A stretch of DNA of 64,000 nt, from positions 273,067,229 through 273,131,228 of the forward strand of contig CM051459.1 of the NCBI GenBank assembly GCA_028095005.1. The letters are read 5' to 3'. Below, in pieces: positions 10,966 to 21,562 of this stretch. Within the stretch, counting starts at the first letter, position 1; the number at the start of each line of letters is the position of its first letter. Source of the stretch: Rhynchospora pubera. Lineage: Eukaryota; Streptophyta; Magnoliopsida; Poales; Cyperaceae. Below the pieces are notes generated by a model. It did no database searches. It worked only from the letters and a program-made list of their open reading frames with translations, and had not been told where the DNA came from. The position numbers were made by a program, and so were the translations under genes.

Positions 10966-12966
10966 TAGGAAATTTGTTTGAAAGAATATCTGATGTTGAG
11001 TGTTGAAATAACAATGCATAATCAGTAAAAGTGTGTAATGAATTGGCGGGTCTTCCTGTTGTGCAAAGAAAGGGAAGGGGAAAAAGAAAAAATAAAAAGA
11101 ACGGTTGGACTTTGATTACATTGTAATCCCTCTGGACCACAAAGAGTAATTATACAATAAACCCTTTTGTGAAGCAAAATGAACACCCACAATCGAGGAC
11201 AATTTATTTAAAATCACCAAACTAGAGAGCACGGTTCTAAAATCTAAATAAATAAGAAACCCTTTTTTCCACTTTCAAATTAGCATCTCCACTTCATCTC
11301 ATCTTGCAGATGAATTAGATTTTTGAGACGCACAAATAACTATATTGATAATTTGATATAAAACTCGAAATAGAAAACTTCTAGTACATATGTAACAGGC
11401 TCTCTTCATGCCTGTCAGATTGGGCTCAAGCTTTACCATATATTAGGTAGAGTCATTGTACTTGATATCATCAAATCTTCGGTTAATGATTTTTTTTAAA
11501 CACCATCTATATGAAATTATGAATTGTTATTTCAGCTAGTAAATGAGTTTCTATTAAATTTTAATTAAAGTGGGATTTGAGAAAATAAACCTTTCGTTTA
11601 CAAAAGAGGTGGGTTTAAATTTGACTGATTTTTTTTTAAAAATATATAATGTTGGGAGGCTTAATTTCCTCTTTATATTAAATATTAAATATTTTATTTC
11701 TTTAAGAAAAATAGAAGTGAAGTTTTCCAACTTAAAATATTCAAAAAATATTTCACCATAAGAATGCACAATAATTATAACAGTTATGTTTGAAACTTGT
11801 GATTTCTACTCAAAAAAGAATAATTTGAGTACTTGTAAATCAGATTGCACATTAAGATTGAACGCGGGAGTCAAGGACGGATGGTCACTGGCTCTACTGT
11901 TATCGTAAAGATAACTGGTTCAATTCCCATTTGACGTAAAAAAAGAGATAAATTCTATTTCACAGAGTGGATTATATCTTTATAAATAAATAACTTTTTC
12001 TTAAAAAATATATATATATAATCAAACCGATATAACTTTAATCAGACCGGTTGTTATAATTAGGTCGGATTTGACATGGATTCGATTCATGTCTCCAATC
12101 GGAACATATATATTTTTTTTACCTTATATTTGAATACACATCGATCTACTACTAGAAATAAATTTTTAGAGTAAGGCTAAAGTAAAATACATTAGACGGT
12201 TCTCTTCTGTCTAATGTATTCTTTTTTTTAAAAAAAAATTTTGAGTCTCAAACGATCAATGCAAACTATTCAATTTGATTTTCATATTAAAACATTCTTT
12301 CTAAAACAAAATTTTGAAATAATCAAAATGACTCTCTTTCTAAAACAAAATTTAGAAATAACACTCTTTCTGAAAAAAAATTTCAACCATCGAAAAAAAT
12401 TACTCTCTTTCTAAAGTAAAATTTTCTAATGGTATTTTAAAATAATCAAAATAAACCCTTAGAATTTTATCGGATATATATAAACTCTCTATATTTATCC
12501 ATTGTTCCTTGAAAAATTTTATCCATCCATTGTTCCTGAAAAAATATCTATCTATTGATTTTTGACTCCAGCAGATTGTGACATTCACATTCATTCGGAT
12601 CCCACAAGGCACGTGTCATTCAATTATTTTTGAAAAGTGACGTGTCACTCAATTAATATGATAGACTCCAGATGTATTGGATGCCAACTTTCTCCAAGGA
12701 TGTTAGCCAGATTTTAACAAACAGAAGCAAAAACGTAAGAAAACAAAAGATGGAATTGCTTGCTCTCATATAAGCAACTCTACCAGTACACCTACCAAAG
12801 ACCGTATTCATTTTTACAGCTAAAAATAGGTCATCATTAATACATGACAAAAGGTAAAACCTACTATAGTGCCCGATCTTAATAGCCTCTACTATAATTC
12901 ATATTAAACACAAAAAGAAAATCAAACATAAAAAATAATATATAACATCTAGTTTTATTTTTCTAT
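10966..12966. other. AT-rich intergenic DNA with degenerate tandem repeats
   Basis: No convincing gene. Around 11877-11945 there is a tRNA-like B box (ggttcaattcc) but no matching A box or cloverleaf, perhaps a decayed SINE. Between about 12290 and 12430 a motif like ctctttctaaaacaaaattt recurs four times in diverged form with 45-70 bp spacing. The right end is the 3' flank of the Aux/IAA gene. Confidence 0.6.
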
Positions 12967-14519
12967 TTAGTAATTACGAGCTGTCTCCTCTTGCTTGCTT
13001 AATCCAACTATTTTGATGCGCTTCACCGACTTCACAAAGACCCTGCAAAAACAAGGCAACAAAATTAGCAGAGAAGTACATGTACCATGTCCTTGTTGCC
13101 TTTTTCTTGCCCCTCCAATAATCTAATTACTTTCACCTCGGAGTTTTTCTTTTTAGGGTTCTTGTGGTTTATTATAATAATAATTATTATTGGTTTTCAT
13201 TTGTTTATTATTATTATTATTATTATTAAAATATTTTTTTTAAGGCGGTGGGGTTGGAGCGGTGCACTTACTCCCATGGTAAATCTCCTATCAACATCCA
13301 ATCTCCATCTTCATCCTCGTATGTCACCATGTGGTGATGATGATTGCTAGAACTTGCACTACTGATGCTGCCATCTGCATTATTATATCAGCTTTTTTAT
13401 TAGTGACAATGAGCATGATTTATTTTCAGCTTTTCGCCAACTACATGGGAATTGAGAACAAAAAATAGAGGATAAATTAAAAAAAAAAAACTCATATGAG
13501 TAATTAATAAATTGCAAATTGATGCTTTACATGTTTGAGGCGTGTTTTATAATTGTGCATCATATATACATGTCACTAAATGCAAACGAGACAACCAGCG
13601 ACCAACTTAAAACAAATTAATAATCAACAACAACTGAATTTCGGTTAATTATTAGATAAAACAGCACATGCCAACTTCCTTAACAGAAAAAGAAAATGTG
13701 CCCGTGTGCCAGTATAGATAACAATTTAGTTTATATCTATTAATTATCTTGTCAAGAAGCAGTATATAATATTAGTGTATACACCTACCAGGTTGCTTAT
13801 AAGGGAACATTCTGTCAAGCGTGTTGAAGAGATCTTCATAGGAATGGTGAAGTGATAGATCCACCTTCCTCCCAATTACAACTCCTTCCATTGTAACCTT
13901 CACATAGCTCCCTTCGTCGGTGTCAGAACCGCCTTTTGTCCAAGAGCATTTTACCGGCGGCCACCCCACCAGTTCTTTTGTCCTGGTAAATACCATTCAG
14001 AAAATAAAGGATAAATTATTTTTAACTAATTAATTAACTGTATACGTTTCCATGGTAACATTTTGTAGAACAATAATTAATTTGCTATATTTTACCTTCA
14101 AATACATATAAAATGAATGCATCAAATAAAAACCAAATTCTAGAATAACAAGGCTATTTCTATGTTTTCGAACGTCATAAATTGTTTCCAAAGAGGGAAT
14201 AAAATGAACAATACTCATAACACATTGAACTAATTAATGACTGTTGCTAGTAACTAGATCAATTCCCCCACACCTATATATAGAACTTGATTCAAATCAT
14301 TAATTACCGAGGGCGATAGAACACTTGCTTGCAATTGTCATTACATGAATCGGCGACTTCTCCGTCGCTGCCGTCATCAAAGAGAGGCAAAGTGGTCTGC
14401 TCTTCAAACGCCTCCTCAAATCTTCTCTTCTTAGAGCGCTTGGCGTCTCCTAATTTCAAATCAACAGCCTCCGTTGTAGAGCAAGGGAGGCCTAGTCCCA
14501 GCTCCAACTCCATCTCCAT
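12967..14519 (-). CDS. Aux/IAA auxin-responsive repressor
   Basis: Four minus-strand exons (14308-14519, 13789-13982, 13272-13374, 12967-13042), all GT-AG and in phase, give 194 residues. Aux/IAA proteins are nuclear repressors that bind ARF factors and are degraded by SCF-TIR1/AFB when auxin is present. Domain I carries an LxLxL repressor motif (ELELGLGLP, near the N-terminus), followed by a basic stretch (KRSKKRR, about 28-34). Domain II has the degron core GWPPV (77-81) intact. The PB1 domain (III/IV) has its lysine (YVKV, Lys99), GRKVDLSLHHSYEDL, the acidic EDEDGDW segment (155-161) and FVKSVKRIKI. All four domains are present, so it should be auxin-labile and able to oligomerise. Two in-frame ATGs two codons apart open the frame; I use the first (14519). 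The upstream region is cut by a large palindrome starting 136 bp from the start codon. Confidence 0.95.
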
Positions 14520-14619
14520 CTTCAATTGGGTTCCAAGGTTGTTGTTGATACTTGATACATGCAAATGTGTAAGACTCTGAATTCTGAAATGACAAGAGGC
14601 TTGACAAACAAGTGTCACT

Positions 14620-14636
14620 TGCTATATATGTCAAGG
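14620..14636 (-). promoter_or_regulatory. Probable TATA box of the Aux/IAA gene
   Basis: The minus strand reads catatatagcaag here, about 105 bp upstream of the ATG, a normal position for a plant TATA element with a 5' UTR of about 75 bp. It lies about 20-25 bp inside the palindrome edge at 14655, so core promoter and palindrome nearly touch. Position and sequence only. Confidence 0.5.
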
Positions 14637-14654
14637 AGAGAGAAGGAGAGAGGG

Positions 14655-16820
14655 AGTAAATGAAAAGAGAAGGAAGAGGGGACAAAGTGTAGGGCTTTTA
14701 GGGGACCTGGGAGCGCGCAAGCTGTCTCGGTGCCGCTGGAAAAATACTCACTTTGTGCCATACCGACACGGTCCCTTTCCCTTGGTTAGTTTCTGTCCTT
14801 TCTTTAAGTGGGCGAGGACTTTAATGTAAGAGCCAAGATCAAGTTCAGATCTCATCTGGGTTCACTTCTTGTGGTCTTCATATATAGGCAGACTGACTGG
14901 TGCTTTCTTTCTTGTGTTGTGTATTTTGTATGTCACAAAGTGACTTTCAAATTTTTTTTTATTTTTTTTAAGATAAATTGGAGGTCTAAGCCACCCAATT
15001 TATTTTTAAATTAAATGTTAAATGTCTATGAAAGACCCTCCAACCGGATTTCGAACCTGCGACCTTTCACTCAAGGAGTTAAGGTAAGCATTATAAGCAT
15101 TAATGTTAATTGACCTTTCACTCAAAGACCTTTCACTTAAATGTTAAACAGAAGGTGCAAGCCGTGCCACAGACTTCAGGCCTATAAGCATTATACACTC
15201 AATGCAAAGGATATTGTCCAAAATCCTAACTGATAGGTTCACCCCCCTCTTTGAAAACCTTACTTCCAGTAATCAGACAGGCTTTATTAAAGGGAGGTCA
15301 ATTACAGAAAATTTCTAAGCAGCACAAGAACTTGTCAGTTTTGCACAACAAAATAGAATACCAATGGCAATCCTCAAGGCAGATATTCACAAGGCCTTTG
15401 ACACACTAAGTTGGGAGTTCATACAAAATGTTCTTCAGTCTCTCGGTTTTCCCTCTTTATGTGTCAAATGGATATTGAATTGTGTTCTTATGGGAACCTC
15501 CAGAGTTATAGTTAACGGAATTGCAGGAAAACCAATCATTTTAAAGCGAGGGGTGAGGCAAGGAGACCCGTTGTCTCCCTACATCTTCATTATGTCTTTT
15601 GATTTCTTATCCAGATGGATGTCTCGGCTAGCAAACGAGGGCATTTTCAGGCCCCCAAAAGCAAGCATTTGCCCTTCTCTCTACTACGCGGATGATACAA
15701 TTCTCTTCTTCAAGCCGATCTACAGCCAAGCAGTACTACTCAAACTGGTTTTTACAATTTTCGGCCACATCTCTGGTTTGAAATTAAACCCGCTCAAGTC
15801 AAATCTGATTACAATGAATACAACCTCTCATGTCACACAGAGGATGGCTTCTATCCTGGGCTGTACCACTGCACAGTTTCCATTCACATACCTGAGTTTA
15901 CCTTTATGCAACAAGTAGCTACGCAAAAACGATTTTGAAGGTCTATTACAGCGGTTCAGGAAAAAACTTATGGGTTGGTCGGCTAATTTTTTCTCTGTTG
16001 CAGGACGCTTGGTGTTGTTAAACTCTTGCTTATCATCCTTACCAGTATACTTCATGTCAGTTTTTAGGATTCCTTCTTCAGTTCTACTGGCCATGGATAG
16101 ACTGAGGAGGGACTTCCTTTGGCATGGAACACAATCACAATCACAACAAAAGAGGATGGTAATGGTTTCATGGGATCTAGTTACCAAACCTAAGCAGTGC
16201 GGGGGACTGGGGGTTATTGATCTTAAAGCTTTCAACTTTGCTCTTCTTTCCAAGTGGCTGTGGAGATGGCTCACCCCGAAAGAGTCTCTCTGGAAATCAC
16301 AATTAATTGCCTTGTATCCTCAACAACCTGCACCCTTTCCCATAAACACAATTCTACACAAAACACTCTCTGATGCTTCCTTTGTGTTCCAAACAGGTTT
16401 GCTTTTTTCAGTTGGAAATGGTAAAACAACTCTTCTTTGGCATCACAATTGGGGATTCGGCATTGTTAAATACAAATTTCAGGAACTTTACTCTTTTGCC
16501 CTCGATGAATTGGCTACTGTCAGCACCTTTGCAAACCATATCCTCAATCCACTGCTTCTCTTCGACCATATGCTGCCCTCTTCTGCAATTGCTTTTTCCC
16601 AACTACAAAACCTAATTTCCCTGATCAATAGCCTCAAACATCCAAATTCTACCTCCCTTTCCGATACAGCAGATAACCCGGTGTGGAAACTAAAAGGAGC
16701 TGCAGGTGCCTTCTCCACAAGTTCTTTTTACCACTTCATTAAATCAGAGCCAATGCAAGCATCTCATTTATCCAAAATTTGGTCCCTCAAAATACCACCA
16801 AGGTTTCAAATCTTCATCTG
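14655..16820 (+). repeat. Left arm of a 2,166-bp palindrome
   Basis: Base n of this arm pairs with base 33714-n of the right arm (16894-19059). All stretches I compared are identical, and every open frame in one arm has the same translation at the mirror position in the other. From outside in, the arm holds: Aux/IAA upstream DNA (14655 to about 14947), a piece with an A-rich end at about 14948-15147 that may be a truncated SINE (a GGTTCGAA-type B-box-like motif on the minus strand), and LINE-A from about 15148. Pairing breaks at 14654/19060 outside and 16821/16893 inside. Identity over 2 kb means a very recent event, ongoing gene conversion, or an assembly artefact. Confidence 0.95.
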
Positions 16821-16857
16821 GAGAATGCTAACTTTAGATGAATTGACTTCAAAATAA
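15148..16857 (+). pseudogene. LINE-A: L1-type reverse transcriptase fragment (left copy)
   Basis: One continuous frame runs from about 15151 with LINE RT hallmarks: TDFRPISII, QTGFIKGRSI, LKADIHKAFDTLSWEF, RGVRQGDPLSPYIF and YYADDTILF (the RT active site), then the post-RT region with GGLGVIDLKAFN and the start of an RVT zinc-finger region. The frame is interrupted only by nonsense codons (TAA 15316-15318, TAG 15916-15918, TAA 16855-16857), with no frameshift. The element is 5'-truncated (no ORF1 or endonuclease) and loses its 3' end at the palindrome centre, so RNase H and tail are absent. It cannot transpose by itself. Confidence 0.92.
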
Positions 16858-16893
16858 AATGTGTGTCACTAGAGCTATAACTTTACATCTCTT
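16821..16893. other. 73-bp palindrome spacer (potential hairpin loop)
   Basis: The left half (to 16857) continues the LINE-A frame (WRMLTLDEL, then stop). The right half, about 16858-16893, matches nothing else I see in the window. Three complementary bases just beyond the main mismatch (16822-16824 with 16890-16892) suggest the junction had short homology. Confidence 0.85.
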
Positions 16894-18566
16894 CAGATGA
16901 AGATTTGAAACCTTGGTGGTATTTTGAGGGACCAAATTTTGGATAAATGAGATGCTTGCATTGGCTCTGATTTAATGAAGTGGTAAAAAGAACTTGTGGA
17001 GAAGGCACCTGCAGCTCCTTTTAGTTTCCACACCGGGTTATCTGCTGTATCGGAAAGGGAGGTAGAATTTGGATGTTTGAGGCTATTGATCAGGGAAATT
17101 AGGTTTTGTAGTTGGGAAAAAGCAATTGCAGAAGAGGGCAGCATATGGTCGAAGAGAAGCAGTGGATTGAGGATATGGTTTGCAAAGGTGCTGACAGTAG
17201 CCAATTCATCGAGGGCAAAAGAGTAAAGTTCCTGAAATTTGTATTTAACAATGCCGAATCCCCAATTGTGATGCCAAAGAAGAGTTGTTTTACCATTTCC
17301 AACTGAAAAAAGCAAACCTGTTTGGAACACAAAGGAAGCATCAGAGAGTGTTTTGTGTAGAATTGTGTTTATGGGAAAGGGTGCAGGTTGTTGAGGATAC
17401 AAGGCAATTAATTGTGATTTCCAGAGAGACTCTTTCGGGGTGAGCCATCTCCACAGCCACTTGGAAAGAAGAGCAAAGTTGAAAGCTTTAAGATCAATAA
17501 CCCCCAGTCCCCCGCACTGCTTAGGTTTGGTAACTAGATCCCATGAAACCATTACCATCCTCTTTTGTTGTGATTGTGATTGTGTTCCATGCCAAAGGAA
17601 GTCCCTCCTCAGTCTATCCATGGCCAGTAGAACTGAAGAAGGAATCCTAAAAACTGACATGAAGTATACTGGTAAGGATGATAAGCAAGAGTTTAACAAC
17701 ACCAAGCGTCCTGCAACAGAGAAAAAATTAGCCGACCAACCCATAAGTTTTTTCCTGAACCGCTGTAATAGACCTTCAAAATCGTTTTTGCGTAGCTACT
17801 TGTTGCATAAAGGTAAACTCAGGTATGTGAATGGAAACTGTGCAGTGGTACAGCCCAGGATAGAAGCCATCCTCTGTGTGACATGAGAGGTTGTATTCAT
17901 TGTAATCAGATTTGACTTGAGCGGGTTTAATTTCAAACCAGAGATGTGGCCGAAAATTGTAAAAACCAGTTTGAGTAGTACTGCTTGGCTGTAGATCGGC
18001 TTGAAGAAGAGAATTGTATCATCCGCGTAGTAGAGAGAAGGGCAAATGCTTGCTTTTGGGGGCCTGAAAATGCCCTCGTTTGCTAGCCGAGACATCCATC
18101 TGGATAAGAAATCAAAAGACATAATGAAGATGTAGGGAGACAACGGGTCTCCTTGCCTCACCCCTCGCTTTAAAATGATTGGTTTTCCTGCAATTCCGTT
18201 AACTATAACTCTGGAGGTTCCCATAAGAACACAATTCAATATCCATTTGACACATAAAGAGGGAAAACCGAGAGACTGAAGAACATTTTGTATGAACTCC
18301 CAACTTAGTGTGTCAAAGGCCTTGTGAATATCTGCCTTGAGGATTGCCATTGGTATTCTATTTTGTTGTGCAAAACTGACAAGTTCTTGTGCTGCTTAGA
18401 AATTTTCTGTAATTGACCTCCCTTTAATAAAGCCTGTCTGATTACTGGAAGTAAGGTTTTCAAAGAGGGGGGTGAACCTATCAGTTAGGATTTTGGACAA
18501 TATCCTTTGCATTGAGTGTATAATGCTTATAGGCCTGAAGTCTGTGGCACGGCTTGCACCTTCTGT
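16857..18566 (-). pseudogene. LINE-A: L1-type reverse transcriptase fragment (right, inverted copy)
   Basis: Mirror image of the left LINE-A copy, with the same YYADD site and the mirror copies of the first two nonsense codons (at 18396-18398 and 17796-17798). The third stop of the left copy lies in the spacer and is not duplicated. Together the two copies would give a transcript able to fold into a long perfect duplex. Confidence 0.92.
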
Positions 18567-19059
18567 TTAACATTTAAGTGAAAGGTCTTTGAGTGAAAGG
18601 TCAATTAACATTAATGCTTATAATGCTTACCTTAACTCCTTGAGTGAAAGGTCGCAGGTTCGAAATCCGGTTGGAGGGTCTTTCATAGACATTTAACATT
18701 TAATTTAAAAATAAATTGGGTGGCTTAGACCTCCAATTTATCTTAAAAAAAATAAAAAAAAATTTGAAAGTCACTTTGTGACATACAAAATACACAACAC
18801 AAGAAAGAAAGCACCAGTCAGTCTGCCTATATATGAAGACCACAAGAAGTGAACCCAGATGAGATCTGAACTTGATCTTGGCTCTTACATTAAAGTCCTC
18901 GCCCACTTAAAGAAAGGACAGAAACTAACCAAGGGAAAGGGACCGTGTCGGTATGGCACAAAGTGAGTATTTTTCCAGCGGCACCGAGACAGCTTGCGCG
19001 CTCCCAGGTCCCCTAAAAGCCCTACACTTTGTCCCCTCTTCCTTCTCTTTTCATTTACT
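16894..19059 (-). repeat. Right arm of the 2,166-bp palindrome
   Basis: Reverse complement of 14655-16820. Its outer 290 bp or so (about 18767-19059) is a second, inverted copy of the Aux/IAA upstream region. The arm ends at 19059 and LINE-B starts at 19060 with no intervening sequence. Confidence 0.95.
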
Positions 19060-21511
19060 GCAGCCCTACATAGCCACATTGGTTTCCCCCATGCAATCGG
19101 CTTTCACACCTGGCAGACAAATTGGAGATAATGTAATCATCTTTAGGGAGGTTATGCACTCTTTCTCTCTACCTACTTACAAAAAAGCATCCTTTTGTCT
19201 GAAAGCTGACTTATCTAAGGCCTTCGATAAACTCAGATGGTCTTATATTTTCTCGGTCCTTCAACTATATGGCCTCCCTAAAGATTACATTGATTGGGTG
19301 AAAGCATGTGTGACCTCTGCTAGATTTTCTATCCTCATAAATGGGTCTGCTGATGGCTTCATTAAACCTGTCAGGGGGGTCAGACAAGGGTGTGCACTTT
19401 CTCCATACTTGTTCATTCTGGCACTGGATGTCCTTACTAGGTTGTTGCAATACATGGTGCAAAGAGGTAAAATCAGAGGAGTACAACTTGCTAGAGGAGC
19501 ACCAAAGCTCACAAATCTCATGTATGCTGATGACTTATTAATTTTTGGGGAGGCAACATATCAGGAGATTTCTGCTATCTCCAATGTCCTGTCCTTATTC
19601 TGTGAGATATCAGGTCAGGAAATTGGGGTTAACAAATCTCGTATTTGGTTTTCTAGAAGTACCCCCCAAGACGTCCGGTCCTATGCTATGCATATCTTTG
19701 ATGCCACCACTGCTTCCTCATCTGACATCTATCTGGGTTCTCCAATTCTAGCAAATAGAGGATCAGATTTCACTCCTTTGTTGAATAAAATCGATGCCAA
19801 GCTACAAGGATGGAAGAGCCAATTTCTCTCACAAACAGGCAAGATTGTACTCATTAAATCGGTAATTGAGCCCATTCTCCTTTATGCTATGTCCACTGCC
19901 CATATCCCAAGAGGTGTGTTGTGTGCAATTCAGAAAAAGATTAGGCAATTTTTCTGGTCTAATGGGTCCCAGACTCGGATGCCGCTAGTGGCCTGGAAGC
20001 ACATCACTGTGGCAAAATCAAAAGGAGGTTTGGGTCTAAAAGATGTGTTTGTTATGAACAAATCTCTCTCCCTTAAAGCTTTGTGGGCTGTGGCCACAAG
20101 AAATCCTAGTACATGGGTCCAGGTAATTTCTGCAAAATATCTGTCGAGAAATAACATCTGGCAATCTAAAAGGACCCGTAGATGCACAGCTTTGTGGAGA
20201 GGATTGTTGGCTGTAAGGGATCATTTGAGGAAACATCTCAGATGGCAAATAGGAGATGGTAAAACCTGTAGGGCATTGGGGGACCCATGGCATGATATGT
20301 GGCACCACTTTCAACCGTCAGGTAAGGCACAAAGAGAAATGGTTGTGGCAGACCTTCTGTTGCCGGATCAGCCATCTTGGCAAATCCCAAAGCTTATCAG
20401 CCACTTCGATTTTCATGGGGCTCTTTACATTGCAATGCTCTTTCCTGATGGCATCACTCTTTCTGACAACCCTGATAGGCCCATATTCATAGCTGCCAAG
20501 AATGGTAAATTCACTCTTAAAGCTGCCTATTCTGCTATTCTCTCTCAAGAAAACATAACACCGGTCTCTCCCCTCATGAGAATACTGCTGAACAAAATAT
20601 GGTATTGCCCAGGCTTATTGCCAAGGGTAAGAATCTTTTTGTGGAAAGCAATTAGAACGGCTTTACCGGTTGATCAGGTCTTTGTTGCTAGACTGGGGAA
20701 AAACCCACAGGGGTGCCTTATTTGTGGTCATCAAACAGAAAATATCACTCATACTCTTTTCAAATGCCCACAAGCAAGATGCATATGGCTGTCCTCAAGT
20801 TTAGGTGTCAGAACTGAAAACCTGCCTGATGAAATTGACCTGCTGATGGGGGAGTTACTTTCAGCGAGAGATGATGATGTTTTCAGGCAAATAGCCAATA
20901 TTATGTGGTGTTACTGGAAAGCCAGATGCAAGCATGTTTACGAGGGTAAGATGATCAAGAGGGACAAAGTACTGGCACATGCAGCAGGTTTAGAAAGGTT
21001 AATGATTTTAACTCAAGAACCCACAAATGCCACCATACTCCAGGCCGAAAATGGAATGGTAACTTCTCCTTATTCTTGCTACGTTGATGGTTCATGGATA
21101 GATCAATCTGATCGGGGTGCTGGTTGGAGCTATGTACTGAGCACAAGCGAAAATCACTTAATACAATACCAGGTATCAGCTACACAAGCCTCCTCTCCCT
21201 TGCATGCTGAGGTTCTAGCGATGAAAGCAGCAATCAAGGAGATAAAAATGGGGAATTACATGCCTTGCACTTTGTTCACGGATTGCATCACTCTACATAG
21301 AGTCATTACTGGAATTGAAAAAGCTGACTCAGTGGAATGGAGAGTTTACAGGGACATGTTAGAGGTGTTATATGAATTTAAGAAATGCAAATCTTTATGT
21401 TGTAATTTTATAAATAGGGAGGGGAATCAGTTAGCTGATAGACTAGCGAAATGGGCCAGAGGAAAAGGGATCAGTTACTTAGGCTATACATTTCCTATTT
21501 GTAACATGTAA
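18953..21511 (+). CDS. LINE-B ORF2 remnant: reverse transcriptase, RVT zinc finger, RNase H (852-codon open frame)
   Basis: The first 35 or so codons lie in the palindrome arm (antisense Aux/IAA upstream DNA) and are not LINE sequence. From 19060 the frame is an L1-type ORF2 starting inside the RT domain: QSAFTPGRQIGDN, LKADLSKAFDKLRWSY, RGVRQGCALSPYLF and MYADDLLIFGE (active site). It continues with KGGLGLKDV, an RVT zinc-binding segment (CLICGHQTENITHTLFKC) and a C-terminal RNase H domain with acidic residues in VDGSW, HAEVLAM, FTDC and NQLADRLA. There is no internal stop over about 816 codons, so the insertion is fairly young. ORF1, endonuclease and the start of RT are missing, so it is not autonomous. 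Sequence differs clearly from LINE-A. Confidence 0.93.
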   Translation: MAQSEYFSSGTETACALPGPLKALHFVPSSFSFHLLQPYIATLVSPMQSAFTPGRQIGDNVIIFREVMHSFSLPTYKKASFCLKADLSKAFDKLRWSYIFSVLQLYGLPKDYIDWVKACVTSARFSILINGSADGFIKPVRGVRQGCALSPYLFILALDVLTRLLQYMVQRGKIRGVQLARGAPKLTNLMYADDLLIFGEATYQEISAISNVLSLFCEISGQEIGVNKSRIWFSRSTPQDVRSYAMHIFDATTASSSDIYLGSPILANRGSDFTPLLNKIDAKLQGWKSQFLSQTGKIVLIKSVIEPILLYAMSTAHIPRGVLCAIQKKIRQFFWSNGSQTRMPLVAWKHITVAKSKGGLGLKDVFVMNKSLSLKALWAVATRNPSTWVQVISAKYLSRNNIWQSKRTRRCTALWRGLLAVRDHLRKHLRWQIGDGKTCRALGDPWHDMWHHFQPSGKAQREMVVADLLLPDQPSWQIPKLISHFDFHGALYIAMLFPDGITLSDNPDRPIFIAAKNGKFTLKAAYSAILSQENITPVSPLMRILLNKIWYCPGLLPRVRIFLWKAIRTALPVDQVFVARLGKNPQGCLICGHQTENITHTLFKCPQARCIWLSSSLGVRTENLPDEIDLLMGELLSARDDDVFRQIANIMWCYWKARCKHVYEGKMIKRDKVLAHAAGLERLMILTQEPTNATILQAENGMVTSPYSCYVDGSWIDQSDRGAGWSYVLSTSENHLIQYQVSATQASSPLHAEVLAMKAAIKEIKMGNYMPCTLFTDCITLHRVITGIEKADSVEWRVYRDMLEVLYEFKKCKSLCCNFINREGNQLADRLAKWARGKGISYLGYTFPICNM

Positions 21512-21562
21512 ACTGGTCTGTTTATTGATTGTTTGCCTACGGGCGTTTCCTCAAAAAAAAAA
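19060..21562 (+). mobile_element. LINE-B, 5'-truncated L1-type retrotransposon
   Basis: The body runs from 19060 to the poly(A) starting at 21553. The 3' terminus reads gcctacgggcgtttcctc before the A run; the same terminus recurs in much shorter insertions in this window (28433, 62093 on the other strand). No target-site duplication is found: sequence left of 19060 belongs to the palindrome arm and does not match the 3' flank (gaaaataagtgattg). This suggests the 5' junction was formed or replaced by the inverted duplication. Confidence 0.9.

Noticed and set aside
11877..11945. A tRNA or SINE head
   Set aside because: Only a B box fits; no A box at the right distance and no cloverleaf I can draw.
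16488..17306. Several open frames within the palindrome arms on the opposite strand to LINE-A
   Set aside because: Shadows of the LINE RT frame; they occur mirrored in both arms and resemble no family.
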